Shown: one piece after another, positions 53,839 through 62,818 of the stretch | How positions within the stretch are numbered: the stretch's first letter is position 1 | How the letters are laid out: each line of letters opens with the position of its first letter | Assembly (NCBI RefSeq): GCF_016195855.1 | Contig: NZ_JACPYU010000002.1 | Span: 274,030-338,029 of the forward strand | Reading direction: 5' to 3' | From: Aquabacterium sp. | GTDB taxonomy: Bacteria > Pseudomonadota > Gammaproteobacteria > Burkholderiales > Burkholderiaceae_C | DNA: 64,000 nucleotides | Program-made: the position numbers and the translations under genes | Notes under the pieces: generated by a model | Told to the model about the DNA's origin: nothing | What the model saw: only the letters and a program-made list of their open reading frames with translations | Database searches by the model: none

Positions 53839-54972
53839 TCACATCCGGCTGGCGCGGAACTCGGCTTCTTTTTCCAGCATGTCGGTCATGACCGAGATGG
53901 ACTGTACGCGGCGCACCTCGAAGGCCAGCTCAATGGCGCCCGGGTCGCCCCGCTCGTGGTGCACCTGCCGCTGACGGCTCAGCGCGCGGATCAGCGGGTG
54001 CAGGACTTCCAGCGCATTGAGGTCGGCCAGGGCGTGCAGGTGGCGGCCGATGAAGTGCAGCACCTCTTCGCGCGCCTCTTCGTTCAGCAGGGCCAGTGGC
54101 GGCGTGATGCTGGGGTCGGGCAGGCCGCGCGGGTTGCTCAACGCCAGGGAGGGTGGCTGTTCGCCACACAGCACGCTGCGCATCAGTTTGGGCGGGGCGT
54201 GTGGGTCGTTCACAAATGACTCGACACGGCCTTCGCTGCCGCGCGCCACCAGGCCCCGGATGCGCGCTTCCTGCAGGCCCACACGCGGGCCGGCGCCGTT
54301 GTTGGCCATGTCGATGCAGCGTTGCCCGGTGGCCGAGCGCGTGAAGCGGTCGGCGTCGAACACGATCCTGGGCAGCTCGCGCAAAGGCGCGGCCAGCAGG
54401 TCGGCCAGGTTGATCCACAAGAGCCGGCGGGGCTGGCTATAGAGCGCGTCCACGCCGAAGGGGCGGTCGGGGCTGCCCCAGAAGGCGGCGCCATCCACGG
54501 TCAGCACATCACCCGCGCGCGACAGGAAGGGCTTGCCGGTCAGCGCTTCGGCCTGCTGGTACATGGCGGTGGCGATGCCGCGGCGCTGGTGCTCATAGGC
54601 CACCTGCGCATCCTGGTCCATCAGGTAGGCGCCCACGGCGGTGAAGGTCAACTCGCCCACGGGCGCGGCCGAGGGGTTGGAGCCCATATAGGCCAGGATG
54701 CGGTCGGGTTCATCGGCGGCGACACCGGCCTCGTACTTGAACAGGTAGCCCATGGCCTGGGCCTTGGTATGGGGCTGGACTTCGGCCACGAGGTTGAGCA
54801 CCTCGGTTTCGCCGCAGTAGACGGCGGCCTTGAGCCGCACGGGGAAACTCGCGCCCGAGCGGCCGGGGTTGCCCACGTAGTAGGTGTGGTGGCTGACGTC
54901 GAGCTTGAAGTCGCTGGCCCCATAGGGGATCTTCTGTCCCAGCTCCAAGGTCCGATTCAGGTAAACATCCAT
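53839..54972 (-). CDS. conserved hypothetical protein (377 aa)
   Basis: The start at ATG 54972 has GGGAGTGG upstream; an in-frame extension to 55029 is unlikely. The N-terminus (DVYLNRTLELGQKIPYG) and the first ~100 residues are beta-rich. Residues near 115-135 (YEHQRRGIATAMYQQAEAL) resemble the acetyl-CoA loop of GNAT acetyltransferases (R-x-x-G-x-A). The C-terminal ~110 residues are helical (EEAREEVLHFIGRHLHALAD). No signal peptide or TM helix is seen. GNAT membership is suggestive only. It lies between PilZ and flhC genes, which may hint at a motility-linked job. Confidence 0.7.
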   Translation of the reverse strand: MDVYLNRTLELGQKIPYGASDFKLDVSHHTYYVGNPGRSGASFPVRLKAAVYCGETEVLNLVAEVQPHTKAQAMGYLFKYEAGVAADEPDRILAYMGSNPSAAPVGELTFTAVGAYLMDQDAQVAYEHQRRGIATAMYQQAEALTGKPFLSRAGDVLTVDGAAFWGSPDRPFGVDALYSQPRRLLWINLADLLAAPLRELPRIVFDADRFTRSATGQRCIDMANNGAGPRVGLQEARIRGLVARGSEGRVESFVNDPHAPPKLMRSVLCGEQPPSLALSNPRGLPDPSITPPLALLNEEAREEVLHFIGRHLHALADLNALEVLHPLIRALSRQRQVHHERGDPGAIELAFEVRRVQSISVMTDMLEKEAEFRASRM

Positions 54973-55113
54973 GCCCACTCCCGCTTGAACACACAAAGCC
55001 CACTGCTGAAAAAGCCGTGGGCAGCCCATTGTCAGGGCCCCGCGCGGGGATGAAAACCCGGATCAACGGGGGCTAATTGGTCGATCTGTGCCTGGCTGGG
55101 GCTGGGCGCAGGC

Positions 55114-55142
55114 AAAAAAAAGCGGGGTCCCGAAGGACCCCG
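55114..55142 (-). terminator. intrinsic terminator downstream of flhDC
   Basis: On the minus strand the stem CGGGGTCC-TTCG-GGACCCCG, with a stable TTCG tetraloop, is followed by GC and a run of eight T. It lies about 75 bases past the flhC stop. It is a textbook rho-independent terminator and ends the flhDC transcript. Confidence 0.88.
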
Positions 55143-55215
55143 ACAAAGCACTCGGTACAGCAGTGCTGCTAGGAGGAGACAAGCAATGAAAACACGCTGA
55201 CAAAAAACCCGGGGA

Positions 55216-55752
55216 TCAGTGCATCTGGATGGCACCAGCGGCCTTGCCCTTGCCGGCGCGGGCGGGCGGGTTGCACAGGCCACACACGAAGTGGCGTGAA
55301 ATTTCATGGGGGTGGCTGACGAAGTGGCCACCGCACTTGGAGCACTTGGTCATGGTCAGCATGCCGTTGTCGATGAACTTGACCAGGCGCCAGGCGCGGG
55401 TCACGGACAGCAGGGGCTCCAGGCCTTGGGATTCGGTTTGCTCCAGGTACAGCTGGTAGGCCTTGATGACGACGTCGATCTCGTCCATCTCGGCGGCCTT
55501 GTTCAGGTACTCGTGGATGTTGAGGAACAGGCTGGCGTGGATATTGGGCTGCCAGGTCATGAACCAGTCGGTCGAGAAGGGCAGCTGACCCTTGGATGGC
55601 GACTTGCCGGAGACTTCCTTATAGAGGCGCAGCAGGCGTTCGTAAGACATGTCGGTTTCCGACTCCAGGACCTGCAGACGGGCACCCAGGTTGATCAGGG
55701 TCACGGCGCGGTCGATTTGCTTGGCTTCGGTCAACAGGCTCTTGCTACGCAT
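55216..55752 (-). CDS. flhC: flagellar master regulator subunit FlhC
   Basis: A 178-aa protein of the FlhC family. The zinc-binding cysteines are C137, C140, C157 and C160 (TKCSKCGGHF and FVCGLCNPP). The N-terminal helical region (RAVTLINLGARLQVLESET, LLRLYKEVSGKSPSKGQLPF) is typical. FlhC binds FlhD to form the FlhD4C2 activator of class II flagellar genes and adds DNA specificity. The gene follows flhD by 51 bp in the usual flhDC order, and a strong terminator follows it. Confidence 0.96.
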   Translation of the reverse strand: MRSKSLLTEAKQIDRAVTLINLGARLQVLESETDMSYERLLRLYKEVSGKSPSKGQLPFSTDWFMTWQPNIHASLFLNIHEYLNKAAEMDEIDVVIKAYQLYLEQTESQGLEPLLSVTRAWRLVKFIDNGMLTMTKCSKCGGHFVSHPHEISRHFVCGLCNPPARAGKGKAAGAIQMH

Positions 55753-55803
55753 GGTGGATTCTCCGGCTTGTCTGTAAATGGTGGGGTCTTGTCGAATTCG
55801 GGA

Positions 55804-56127
55804 TCAGGCGGCTTCTTGATGCTTGCCAGCCAGCAGGATCGAGGCGTGCAGGCGGGAGGCGCCATCGCTGCCGGCACCCTTGCCGTGGTTGGTCAGCAGG
55901 GTCCAGACCATGTCGTCGTCAACACGCATGCGGCACACCAGGGTGTTGCTCGAAGCGACCTTCATCAGTTGAGCGGGGGACAGCGAAGCCAGGCGGTCGG
56001 CGGCGGCTTCGGACAGACCCAGGCGGAACAGGGCTTGCTCGCGGTCGTTGCGGATCAGGGTCTGAGCCAGCATCAGGTAGGACAGGTTGGTTTCGCGGAT
56101 TTCCATCAGGATTTGGTCGGCGTTCAT
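55804..56127 (-). CDS. flhD: flagellar master regulator subunit FlhD
   Basis: A 107-aa protein of the FlhD family (IRETNLSYLMLAQTLIRNDR, LFRLGLSEAAADRLASLSPAQ, then CRMRVDDDMVWTLL). FlhD dimers combine with FlhC to activate flagellar operons. Size and sequence match betaproteobacterial FlhD. It is the first gene of the flhDC operon; the 5' side has a 301-base promoter region. A TTTGTT-AAAGGAA-type Shine-Dalgarno (AAAGGAAC) lies just upstream. Confidence 0.95.
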   Translation of the reverse strand: MNADQILMEIRETNLSYLMLAQTLIRNDREQALFRLGLSEAAADRLASLSPAQLMKVASSNTLVCRMRVDDDMVWTLLTNHGKGAGSDGASRLHASILLAGKHQEAA

Positions 56128-56428
56128 GGCTGTGTTCCTTTGTTTGGCTCAGTGCGGTTTCGCGTTGTCGATGGAGTCATTGTGCAAACGGATGCCAAAT
56201 TCCTTGATAGGTAAGCGGCTGTAAGACGGGTCGGTTTCCGGCTACACGCCTTGTAGGAATTTGCCTGACAAAAACGCCGAACAGGGCAGGCAAGGCGGTT
56301 CAGACAAAAGCTTTGTAAACAGCCTGTAATTGCCCGAAAGCCGTCAGAAATTCACTAGGACGCCTGGGCCTGGCCACGTACGCTGGCATGTCAATGACGA
56401 CGCGCCTGCAGGGCGAAGGACGAGGAAG
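56128..56428. other. intergenic region with flhDC promoter side
   Basis: A 301-base gap between flhD (minus) and the metalloprotease gene (plus). Several A+T-rich patches lie on the flhD side (around 56205-56225 and 56260-56285), with TTGTCA-like and TTGGCA-like boxes on the minus strand that could be -35 elements. No spacing-consistent -10 was certain. No gene is supported. The master operon should be regulated here. Confidence 0.4.
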
Positions 56429-58360
56429 ATGCAGATCAGCCGCACGATGTGTTCCGCGCTGGCCTTGGCGGCCATGGGTGTTGGCAGTGGCCAGGCCCTG
56501 GCGGCCGTGGACCCCGCCACCCTGTCCGACAAGGGCCTGGAGATCAACAGCCCGCTCAAGCTTGACGTGCGCAGCCTGATGGCCATGCGCAGCGGCCAGA
56601 CCGTGGCCATCACCTTCCCGGTGATCGGGCGCAAGACCGTGGTGTTCGAGACCACCACCAAGGGGCAGGACGGCCTGAGCTACTGGCATGGCAGCCTGCA
56701 GGGCAGCCCCCGCGACCGCGTCTACCTCAAGCAGACCAAGGAAGGCTTTGTGGGGGCGGTTCGCTTTGGCGGGCGCCAGGTGCCCTTCCGTCAGCAGGCC
56801 AACGGCGCCCTGGTGCGGGTGGCCGACGCGGGCCCGATCCAGGGGCAGGCCTACACCTTGGGCGCCCAGGTGAGCCAGGGCGTGCGCGAGCTGACGGGCA
56901 ACCTGGCCGGGCTGGCGCAAGCCGATGAGGGTGCGGAAATCGCGCTGCCCCTGCCCGACGGCCAGGTGGAGGTGGCCATCGTCACCCACCGCGAGCTGGA
57001 CCAGGACGGATTCGTGCAGATCCAGGGCATCAGCCGCATGGACGGTGCGGCAGCGCCCACCGTCATCACCGTGGGCACGGACGCGGTCTTTGGCACGGTG
57101 CTGAGCAATGGCAACGAGTACCAGATCGTGACCCGCCAGGGGCGGACCCAGATCGTGGACCCGAATGCGGCCGGCTGGACCAAGCTGCGCGGGCCAGACC
57201 AGGCAGACCCGGGCGGGGAGTCCTCGGCCCTGGCGATCAAGATCGGGGGCAGCACGCAAAATGCAGGCGCGACCGCCGCGGCAAGCGGCAGCACCCTGGT
57301 CCCCCTGGCCCCCGGCAAGATCGACACCACCATCACCTTGTTCATGACCTATGGGCCCGGTTACGTGGCGCAATGGGGCACGGAGGCCGTGGCGCGCACC
57401 CGCCTGTCCAACATCGTGCAACTGGCCAACTCGGCCTATTCGAACAGCGGCACGGGTGTCGCCTTCAAGATCGTCGGGTGGGCCAAGGTGGCGCAAGCCG
57501 ATGCCACCCCACAGGTCATCCTGCCGGCCATGCGGGCCGACTCCGGTGCCTTCAAGGGCGTGGCGGCGCTCAAGCGGACGGCGGGCGGTGCCATCACGGT
57601 CTTTTTTGCCCCCTTCAACACGACCACCTCCAGTTCGTCCACCTGCGGGCTGGCCTATGTGCCGGGCGGTGGGGCCGGGGGCATGAGCCTGTTCAACGCC
57701 CAGGTGGCCAGTTCGATGTTCGCCTCGCTCAACGACGGGCAGTCCAACGGCTACTACTGCGAGATGCTGAGCCTGGCTCATGAGTTGGGCCACAACCTGG
57801 GCAATGCGCATGACAAGGCCAATTCGTCCTTCCCCGGCGTGTTCAGCTACAGCTACGGCAAGGGCATCAGCGGGCAGTTCGGCACGATCATGTCCTACAT
57901 CTCGCCGCGCGTGGCGCTGTTCTCCTCGCCGCAGTTGACGTGCACGGCCTCCAAGCAGCCCTGTGGCACCAGCACCGAGAACGTGGTGGCCACCATGCTG
58001 CAGACCAAGGCCACGGTGGCGGCGCAGGGCAACGCCAGCAAGGCCTCCGTCTCGAGCGATGGCTCGACCGTGGTGGCGGGCTGGCTGCTCAATGCCAACG
58101 GTTCGCCCTACACGGGCGCGGCCACGATCCGGGCCACGGACAGCCGGGTGAGTTGCGCCACCGGGACAACCGGCCTGTACGTGTGCACGGTGCCCAGCGC
58201 GGTGGGGGCGGTGTCGCTCAGCGTGACGGCCACGGGCAAGGTGGTGGCGCCCTCGGTGGGCTCCTTCACCGTGGACCGCGCCGTCAACATGCCGGTGGTT
58301 GGCACCCGCTTCTACCTGAGCGCCGCGCCCACGACGGCGGCCATCACGATCAAGAAGTAA
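56429..58360 (+). CDS. secreted reprolysin-like zinc metalloprotease (643 aa)
   Basis: From ATG 56429 (GAGGAAG upstream). Residues 1-26 are a signal peptide with an ALA cleavage site. Residues about 27-280 look like a propeptide. The catalytic domain contains H451-E-L-G-H455-x5-H461-D (HELGHNLGNAHD), the metzincin zinc motif, and the Met-turn TIMSYISPR about 40 residues later. This matches reprolysin/ADAM-like (M12B-type) bacterial peptidases. The C-terminal ~100 residues are beta-rich, ending in GTRFYLSAAPTTAAITIKK, perhaps an export or surface-binding unit. Substrates are unknown. A terminator follows. Confidence 0.92.
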   Translation: MQISRTMCSALALAAMGVGSGQALAAVDPATLSDKGLEINSPLKLDVRSLMAMRSGQTVAITFPVIGRKTVVFETTTKGQDGLSYWHGSLQGSPRDRVYLKQTKEGFVGAVRFGGRQVPFRQQANGALVRVADAGPIQGQAYTLGAQVSQGVRELTGNLAGLAQADEGAEIALPLPDGQVEVAIVTHRELDQDGFVQIQGISRMDGAAAPTVITVGTDAVFGTVLSNGNEYQIVTRQGRTQIVDPNAAGWTKLRGPDQADPGGESSALAIKIGGSTQNAGATAAASGSTLVPLAPGKIDTTITLFMTYGPGYVAQWGTEAVARTRLSNIVQLANSAYSNSGTGVAFKIVGWAKVAQADATPQVILPAMRADSGAFKGVAALKRTAGGAITVFFAPFNTTTSSSSTCGLAYVPGGGAGGMSLFNAQVASSMFASLNDGQSNGYYCEMLSLAHELGHNLGNAHDKANSSFPGVFSYSYGKGISGQFGTIMSYISPRVALFSSPQLTCTASKQPCGTSTENVVATMLQTKATVAAQGNASKASVSSDGSTVVAGWLLNANGSPYTGAATIRATDSRVSCATGTTGLYVCTVPSAVGAVSLSVTATGKVVAPSVGSFTVDRAVNMPVVGTRFYLSAAPTTAAITIKK

Positions 58361-58375
58361 GCGCCCGCTATCTTT

Positions 58376-58410
58376 AATCCCGCCAGGTTGCAAGGCCTGG
58401 CGGGATTTTT
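58376..58410 (+). terminator. intrinsic terminator of the metalloprotease gene
   Basis: AATCCCGCCAGG-TTGCAAGG-CCTGGCGGGATT is a perfect 12-bp stem with an 8-base loop followed by TTTT, 16 bases after the stop codon. The stem is symmetric with an A-run on the far side, so it could also stop transcription from the other direction. Confidence 0.92.
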
Positions 58411-58435
58411 CATGTCTGATCGACGTGCCTGCTCA

Positions 58436-58501
58436 ATAGCCCCTGACAATCGCTCGTATTTGATCAATCAATTCGCTATATGGCATGAGCTGGCCTAAGA
58501 T
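58436..58501 (+). promoter_or_regulatory. candidate OxyR-controlled promoter of ahpC
   Basis: Two 15-bp blocks, ATAGCCCCTGACAAT (58436-58450) and ATTTGATCAATCAAT (58458-58472), are separated by exactly 7 bases, the spacing of tandem OxyR half-sites (consensus ATAG-n-T-nnn-A-n-CTAT repeated). Several consensus positions match, not all. A -10-like TAAGAT lies at 58496-58501, with the -35 position just after the second block and poor, as at activated promoters. Tentative. Confidence 0.36.
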
Positions 58502-58546
58502 TCAGCCCGTAGTCTTTCAACCCCAAACCTAAACAGGAAACAAGCC

Positions 58547-59110
58547 ATGTCTCTGATCAACACCCAAGTTCAGCCTTTCAAGGCGCAGGCTTTCCACAAC
58601 GGCAAGTTCATTGAAGTCACCGAGCAGTCCCTGAAGGGCAAGTGGTCGGTCCTGATCTTCATGCCGGCTGCTTTCACCTTCAACTGCCCGACCGAAATCG
58701 AAGACGCCGCCGAGCACTACGCTGAATTCCAGAAGGCTGGCGCCGAGGTCTACATCGTCACCACCGACACCCACTTCTCGCACAAGGTGTGGCACGAAAC
58801 CTCCCCCGCCGTGGGCAAGGCCAAGTTCCCCCTGGTTGGCGACCCCACCCACGCCTTGACCAACGCTTTCGGCGTGCACATCCCTGAAGAAGGCCTGGCT
58901 CTGCGCGGCACCTTCATCATCGACCCGAGCCTGACGATCAAGACGCTGGAGATCCACTCCAACGAGATCGCCCGTGACGTCAAGGAAACCGTGCGCAAGC
59001 TGGCTGCCGCTCAGTACACCGCTTCCCACCCTGGCCAGGTCTGCCCTGCCAAGTGGCAAGAAGGCGCCAAGACCCTGACCCCTTCGCTGGACCTGGTCGG
59101 CAAGATCTAA
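58547..59110 (+). CDS. ahpC: alkyl hydroperoxide reductase subunit C (peroxiredoxin)
   Basis: A 187-aa typical 2-Cys peroxiredoxin of the AhpC type. The peroxidatic cysteine is C47 in FTFNCPTEIED, and the resolving cysteine is C166 in GQVCPAKWQEG. The usual FVCPTE motif reads FNCPTE here. It reduces organic peroxides and H2O2 and is recharged by AhpF, which is encoded 160 bp downstream. Its codon use is more biased (many GCT/CGT) than neighbours, which fits high expression. The ribosome binding site is ACAGGAAAC. Confidence 0.96.
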   Translation: MSLINTQVQPFKAQAFHNGKFIEVTEQSLKGKWSVLIFMPAAFTFNCPTEIEDAAEHYAEFQKAGAEVYIVTTDTHFSHKVWHETSPAVGKAKFPLVGDPTHALTNAFGVHIPEEGLALRGTFIIDPSLTIKTLEIHSNEIARDVKETVRKLAAAQYTASHPGQVCPAKWQEGAKTLTPSLDLVGKI

Positions 59111-59270
59111 ATCAGGCTTTGCTTGATCTGTGTTGAGGCCTGACCTCATCACCTTGTTGAAGATACCTACCCTGCGGGCTCAAGAGGCTCGCCGGGGTGG
59201 ATGCTGGTCGCCTTTCAAGATCGAAAGGGGGCCGGTTCCCGAAGTCGCTTGATTAAAAAGGATGCACATC

Positions 59271-60839
59271 ATGTTGGACGATTCCCTCAAGGCACAACTC
59301 GGCGCTTACCTGGAGCGCGTACAGCAACCCTTCGAGATCGTCGCATCCCTGAGCGACTCCGAGAACTCGCGTGAGATGCTGGACCTGCTGCAGACCATCA
59401 CCGGCCTGCGCAGCGACAAGATCACGCTCAAGACCGATGGCCAGGATGCGCGCAAGCCCTCCTTCACGCTGCAACGCGCTGGCAGCGGCACATCGCTGCG
59501 CTTTGCCGGCTTGCCGCTGGGCCACGAGTTCACCTCGCTGGTGCTGGCGCTGCTGTGGACGGGCGGCCACCCGCCCAAGGTCGAGCCCGATGTGATCGAG
59601 CAGATCAAGGCGCTGGACGGTGACTTCAACTTCGAGGTCTACATGTCCCTGAGCTGCCACAACTGCCCGGACGTGGTGCAGGCGCTCAGCCTGATGGCCA
59701 TCCTCAACCCCAAGGTCAAGACGACCGTGATCGAAGGCGGGGCCTTCCAGGAAGAAGTGACCGCCCGCGAGATCATGGCCGTGCCCATGGTCTTCCTCAA
59801 CGGCAGCATGTTCGGCTCGGGCCGCATGACGGTGGAAGAGATCGTGGCCAAGCTGGACACGGGTGCGGCCGCGCGTGATGCCGCCAAGCTGTCGGCCAAG
59901 GAAGCCTATGACGTGCTGATCGTTGGCGGTGGCCCTGCGGGTGCCGCGGCAGCCGTGTACGCCGCCCGCAAGGGCATCCGCACCGGCGTGGTGGCCGAGC
60001 GCTTTGGCGGCCAGGTCAACGACACGCTGGCCATCGAGAACTACATCTCGGTGCTGGAGACCGATGGCCCCAAGTTCGCCGCCGCCCTGGAAGCGCACAC
60101 CCGCGCTTATGACGTGGACATCATGAACCTGCAGCGTGCCGACAAGCTGATCCCGGCGGCGCAGCCTGGCGGCCTGGTTGAAGTGCAGCTGGCCAATGGT
60201 GGTGTGCTCAAGAGCAAGACCGTGATCATCTCGACCGGTGCGCGCTGGCGCAATGTCAACGTGCCCGGCGAGGCCGAGTACCGCAACAAGGGCGTGGCCT
60301 ATTGCCCGCACTGCGATGGCCCCTTGTTCAAGGGCAAGCGTGTGGCCGTGATCGGCGGGGGCAACTCGGGTGTGGAGGCCGCCATCGACCTGGCTGGTGT
60401 GGTCGCCCACGTGACGCTCATCGAGTTTGCCGAGCAGCTCAAGGCCGATGCCGTGCTGGTCAACAAGCTCAAGAGCCTGCCCAATGTCGAGATCCACACG
60501 AATGCGCAGACCACCGAGATCACCGGGGCTGAAGGCAAGGTCAATGGCCTGAGCTACAAGGACCGCGCCACCGGGGCTGATCACCATGTCGCGCTGGAAG
60601 GTGTCTTCGTGCAGATCGGCCTGGTGCCCAATACCGAGTGGCTCAAGGGCACGCTGGAGCTGTCGCGCTTCGGCGAGCTCATCGTGGACGCCAAGGGTGC
60701 CACCAATGTGGCCGGTGTGTTTGGCGCGGGTGACTGCACGACCGTGCCTTACAAGCAGATCGTGATCGCCGCAGGTGACGGTGCCAAGGCCGCGCTGGGC
60801 GCCTTCGATCACCTCATCCGTTCATCGGTGCCGGCTTAA
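59271..60839 (+). CDS. ahpF: alkyl hydroperoxide reductase subunit F
   Basis: A 522-aa flavoprotein. The ATG at 59271 is chosen because AAGGA lies 8-9 bases upstream and the protein then numbers like E. coli AhpF; an ATG at 59262 is the alternative. The N-terminal thioredoxin-like domain has C129-H-N-C132. The FAD-binding site starts [18 protein letters not shown], the NAD(P)H site has [17 protein letters not shown], and the thioredoxin-reductase-type disulfide is C345-P-H-C348. It passes NADH electrons to AhpC. The 160-bp gap to ahpC has a small CCTTTC/GAAAGG hairpin with no T-run, so co-transcription is likely. Confidence 0.96.
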   Translation: MLDDSLKAQLGAYLERVQQPFEIVASLSDSENSREMLDLLQTITGLRSDKITLKTDGQDARKPSFTLQRAGSGTSLRFAGLPLGHEFTSLVLALLWTGGHPPKVEPDVIEQIKALDGDFNFEVYMSLSCHNCPDVVQALSLMAILNPKVKTTVIEGGAFQEEVTAREIMAVPMVFLNGSMFGSGRMTVEEIVAKLDTGAAARDAAKLSAKEAYDVLIVGGGPAGAAAAVYAARKGIRTGVVAERFGGQVNDTLAIENYISVLETDGPKFAAALEAHTRAYDVDIMNLQRADKLIPAAQPGGLVEVQLANGGVLKSKTVIISTGARWRNVNVPGEAEYRNKGVAYCPHCDGPLFKGKRVAVIGGGNSGVEAAIDLAGVVAHVTLIEFAEQLKADAVLVNKLKSLPNVEIHTNAQTTEITGAEGKVNGLSYKDRATGADHHVALEGVFVQIGLVPNTEWLKGTLELSRFGELIVDAKGATNVAGVFGAGDCTTVPYKQIVIAAGDGAKAALGAFDHLIRSSVPA

Positions 60840-60908
60840 GCGGCAGTCGAGCGGCAGGGGTGCTTCACAGCGGGGGCCGGTTCGCCCCTGTAGTGGCCCT
60901 CGCAGGTA

Positions 60909-61292
60909 TCAGTTCAGCAGGCTCATCATCTTCTCGTAGAGCTGCTTTTGCTCGCCCATGGCCAGGGCTTTGGCGGCTTCCTTGTCAGCCGCATTGCTGC
61001 CGTCGAAGGCTGGGATGATCTTGCCGTCGCGGTTGGCCTTGAACTGCTCCCACACCGGCTTGAGGCCCGGCACGCTGTCGGCTTCGGCGTCCACCTTGGC
61101 GCTCAGTTCGCTGATCTCGGGCTTGAGCTTGGCCGCGTCGCCCTGGCCATTGACGATGGCCACCACACGTTCGCGCGCGGCGCCCAGGTTGGCTTTGATG
61201 CTGAGCTTGTCGGCCCAGGCCTGGCTGGAGAACAGCAAGGTGGCGGCCATTGCCAGGCGCACCACGGTGGATGAGTGGAAGAAAGTGTTCAT
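60909..61292 (-). CDS. small secreted hypothetical protein (127 aa)
   Basis: A 127-aa protein from ATG 61292. Residues 1-27 are a signal peptide (VVRLAMAATLLFSSQAWA with cleavage after AWA). The mature part is helical and charged (NLGAARERVVAIVNGQG, LKPEISELSAKVDAEAD, EQKQLYEKMMSLLN). The upstream extension of the frame to 61460 is not protein-like. No family is recognised. It is probably periplasmic. It converges with ahpF and has its own transcription unit. Confidence 0.75.
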   Translation of the reverse strand: MNTFFHSSTVVRLAMAATLLFSSQAWADKLSIKANLGAARERVVAIVNGQGDAAKLKPEISELSAKVDAEADSVPGLKPVWEQFKANRDGKIIPAFDGSNAADKEAAKALAMGEQKQLYEKMMSLLN

Positions 61293-61553
61293 GAAAACTC
61301 CGTGTTCTTGGGTTGAATGGATCTTGTTGCTTTGACGAGCGGGGGTACAGCGAACCGGCCCGCTGGTGAGCGCAGCATCCATGCCAGCTTGAACAGGCCG
61401 CGCGTGCCCCAGGCTGGCGCGCTGCGGCAACCAATGCTTACGTGCGTGACGCAGGCCCATCGCACGGAAGGATCTGGATACAAGATGCCCCGTAAGAGGG
61501 GCCCCGTGCTGGGGCGCTGGTGGCGTCAGGGCTTGAGCGTTCAGGCTTGAGCG

Positions 61554-62708
61554 CTACGGCTTGGGGATCAGCGCGAAGCCTCGATAAGCGTTGGCGGCAT
61601 TGACCATCCAGCCGGTGATCTGGCCTTGGTCGTTGATGGCCTTGGCCTGCACGAAGGTGTAGCCTGCCGGCGGGGTGGCCAGCACATTGAGGTCCTGCCG
61701 CACGCCATTGGTCCAGACCACGGCGCGGCAGCCATGGATGTCCTGATCGGTGCGGCAGTGGCTGCCCACGACCTGCCCCGCGGCGTTCACGCCATAGGCC
61801 ACGCTGCTGTAGCCGGGATCGGTGGGCAAGGCCTGTGCGCGGCCCTGGTACCAGACGTAGGCCCGGTTGCCCTGCTTGCTGGCGGGCGCCCAGTAAAAGC
61901 CCGCCACATGGCCCGCCGAGCTGATGGCTTCGGCATGCACGTCGTTTTCGCTGCCGTCGACCGTGCGCAGCGTGGTGGTCGGCCCGCCCAGTGTCCACAC
62001 GATCACACCAGATTGCCCGCCGCGCTCGTACTGGCCATCACCCACGGCCATGGTGGTGTTGATGGCGCGGGCCTTGACCGACAGGGCGCTGGCCGAGGGC
62101 AGCACGGTGGCCAGGCCATCACGCAGCAGGAAGGCGTATTCGTTCTGCCGGTTGTCGATCTGGGCGCGCCCGATGATCCAGCCTTGTTCATTGATGCCCA
62201 CGGCGCGGGCGGACAGGTAGCTGGGCAGGCCCTGCAACTGCGCGCTGAGGTCCACAGGGGCGCTGCCAGGGCTCAACCACAGCACCGGGTGCACGCCGAT
62301 GTCAAATGCGCCCTTGGGGACGTAGCTGCGCCCGACCATCACGCCGCGGTTGTTGATGGCGTGGGCCTCGCAAGGCTTGTCCCAGCTGGCCGAGGTGCTG
62401 ACGGCCTTGCTCAGGCAGGGCAGCGCGGTGGGGGCGCCGCCTTGCGCAGGCCACCACACCGAACGTGGCTGGCGGCTGCTGTAGCCCTCGACCAGACAGC
62501 CTACCCACTGGCTGACGGGGCAGTCCTGCTTGACGTAGGACTCACCCAGCATGACCCCGTTGGCGGCGATCACCTCACCGTAGCTGTTCTGATCCTGTGC
62601 GATGGGTGCCAGCAGGCTCACGCTGTAGGCGGCACCGGCGGTTGTGGACGACAGCGCCAGCAGCGCGCTGCCGAGCAGCGCTGCAAACGATGTGATCCGG
62701 GTGTTCAT
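61554..62708 (-). CDS. secreted HAF-repeat-like beta-propeller protein
   Basis: A 384-aa protein from ATG 62708 with AGGAG upstream. A signal peptide covers about residues 1-27 (FAALLGSALLALSSTTAGA). The rest consists of about five to seven repeats with the pattern A-I-N-x-x-G-x-x-x-G: HAINNRGVMVGRS, VGINEQGWIIGRA, EAISSAGHVAGFY, YGVNAAGQVVGSH and KAINDQGQITGWM. Each is followed by a W/F strand (AVVWTNG, AYVWYQG). This matches HAF-type repeat proteins, probably beta-propellers outside the cytoplasm. The cysteine pair in QDCPVSQWVGC may form a disulfide. Function unknown. Confidence 0.8.
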   Translation of the reverse strand: MNTRITSFAALLGSALLALSSTTAGAAYSVSLLAPIAQDQNSYGEVIAANGVMLGESYVKQDCPVSQWVGCLVEGYSSRQPRSVWWPAQGGAPTALPCLSKAVSTSASWDKPCEAHAINNRGVMVGRSYVPKGAFDIGVHPVLWLSPGSAPVDLSAQLQGLPSYLSARAVGINEQGWIIGRAQIDNRQNEYAFLLRDGLATVLPSASALSVKARAINTTMAVGDGQYERGGQSGVIVWTLGGPTTTLRTVDGSENDVHAEAISSAGHVAGFYWAPASKQGNRAYVWYQGRAQALPTDPGYSSVAYGVNAAGQVVGSHCRTDQDIHGCRAVVWTNGVRQDLNVLATPPAGYTFVQAKAINDQGQITGWMVNAANAYRGFALIPKP

Positions 62709-62818
62709 GCGGGGGCTCCTGATGTGCAGGCAAGACATTAAGGGCAGTGTCGCAACTTGGCCCGTAATCATTCGTAAATGGCGGACCAGGGCGCAACAGC
62801 GACACCACCAGGTGGTGT

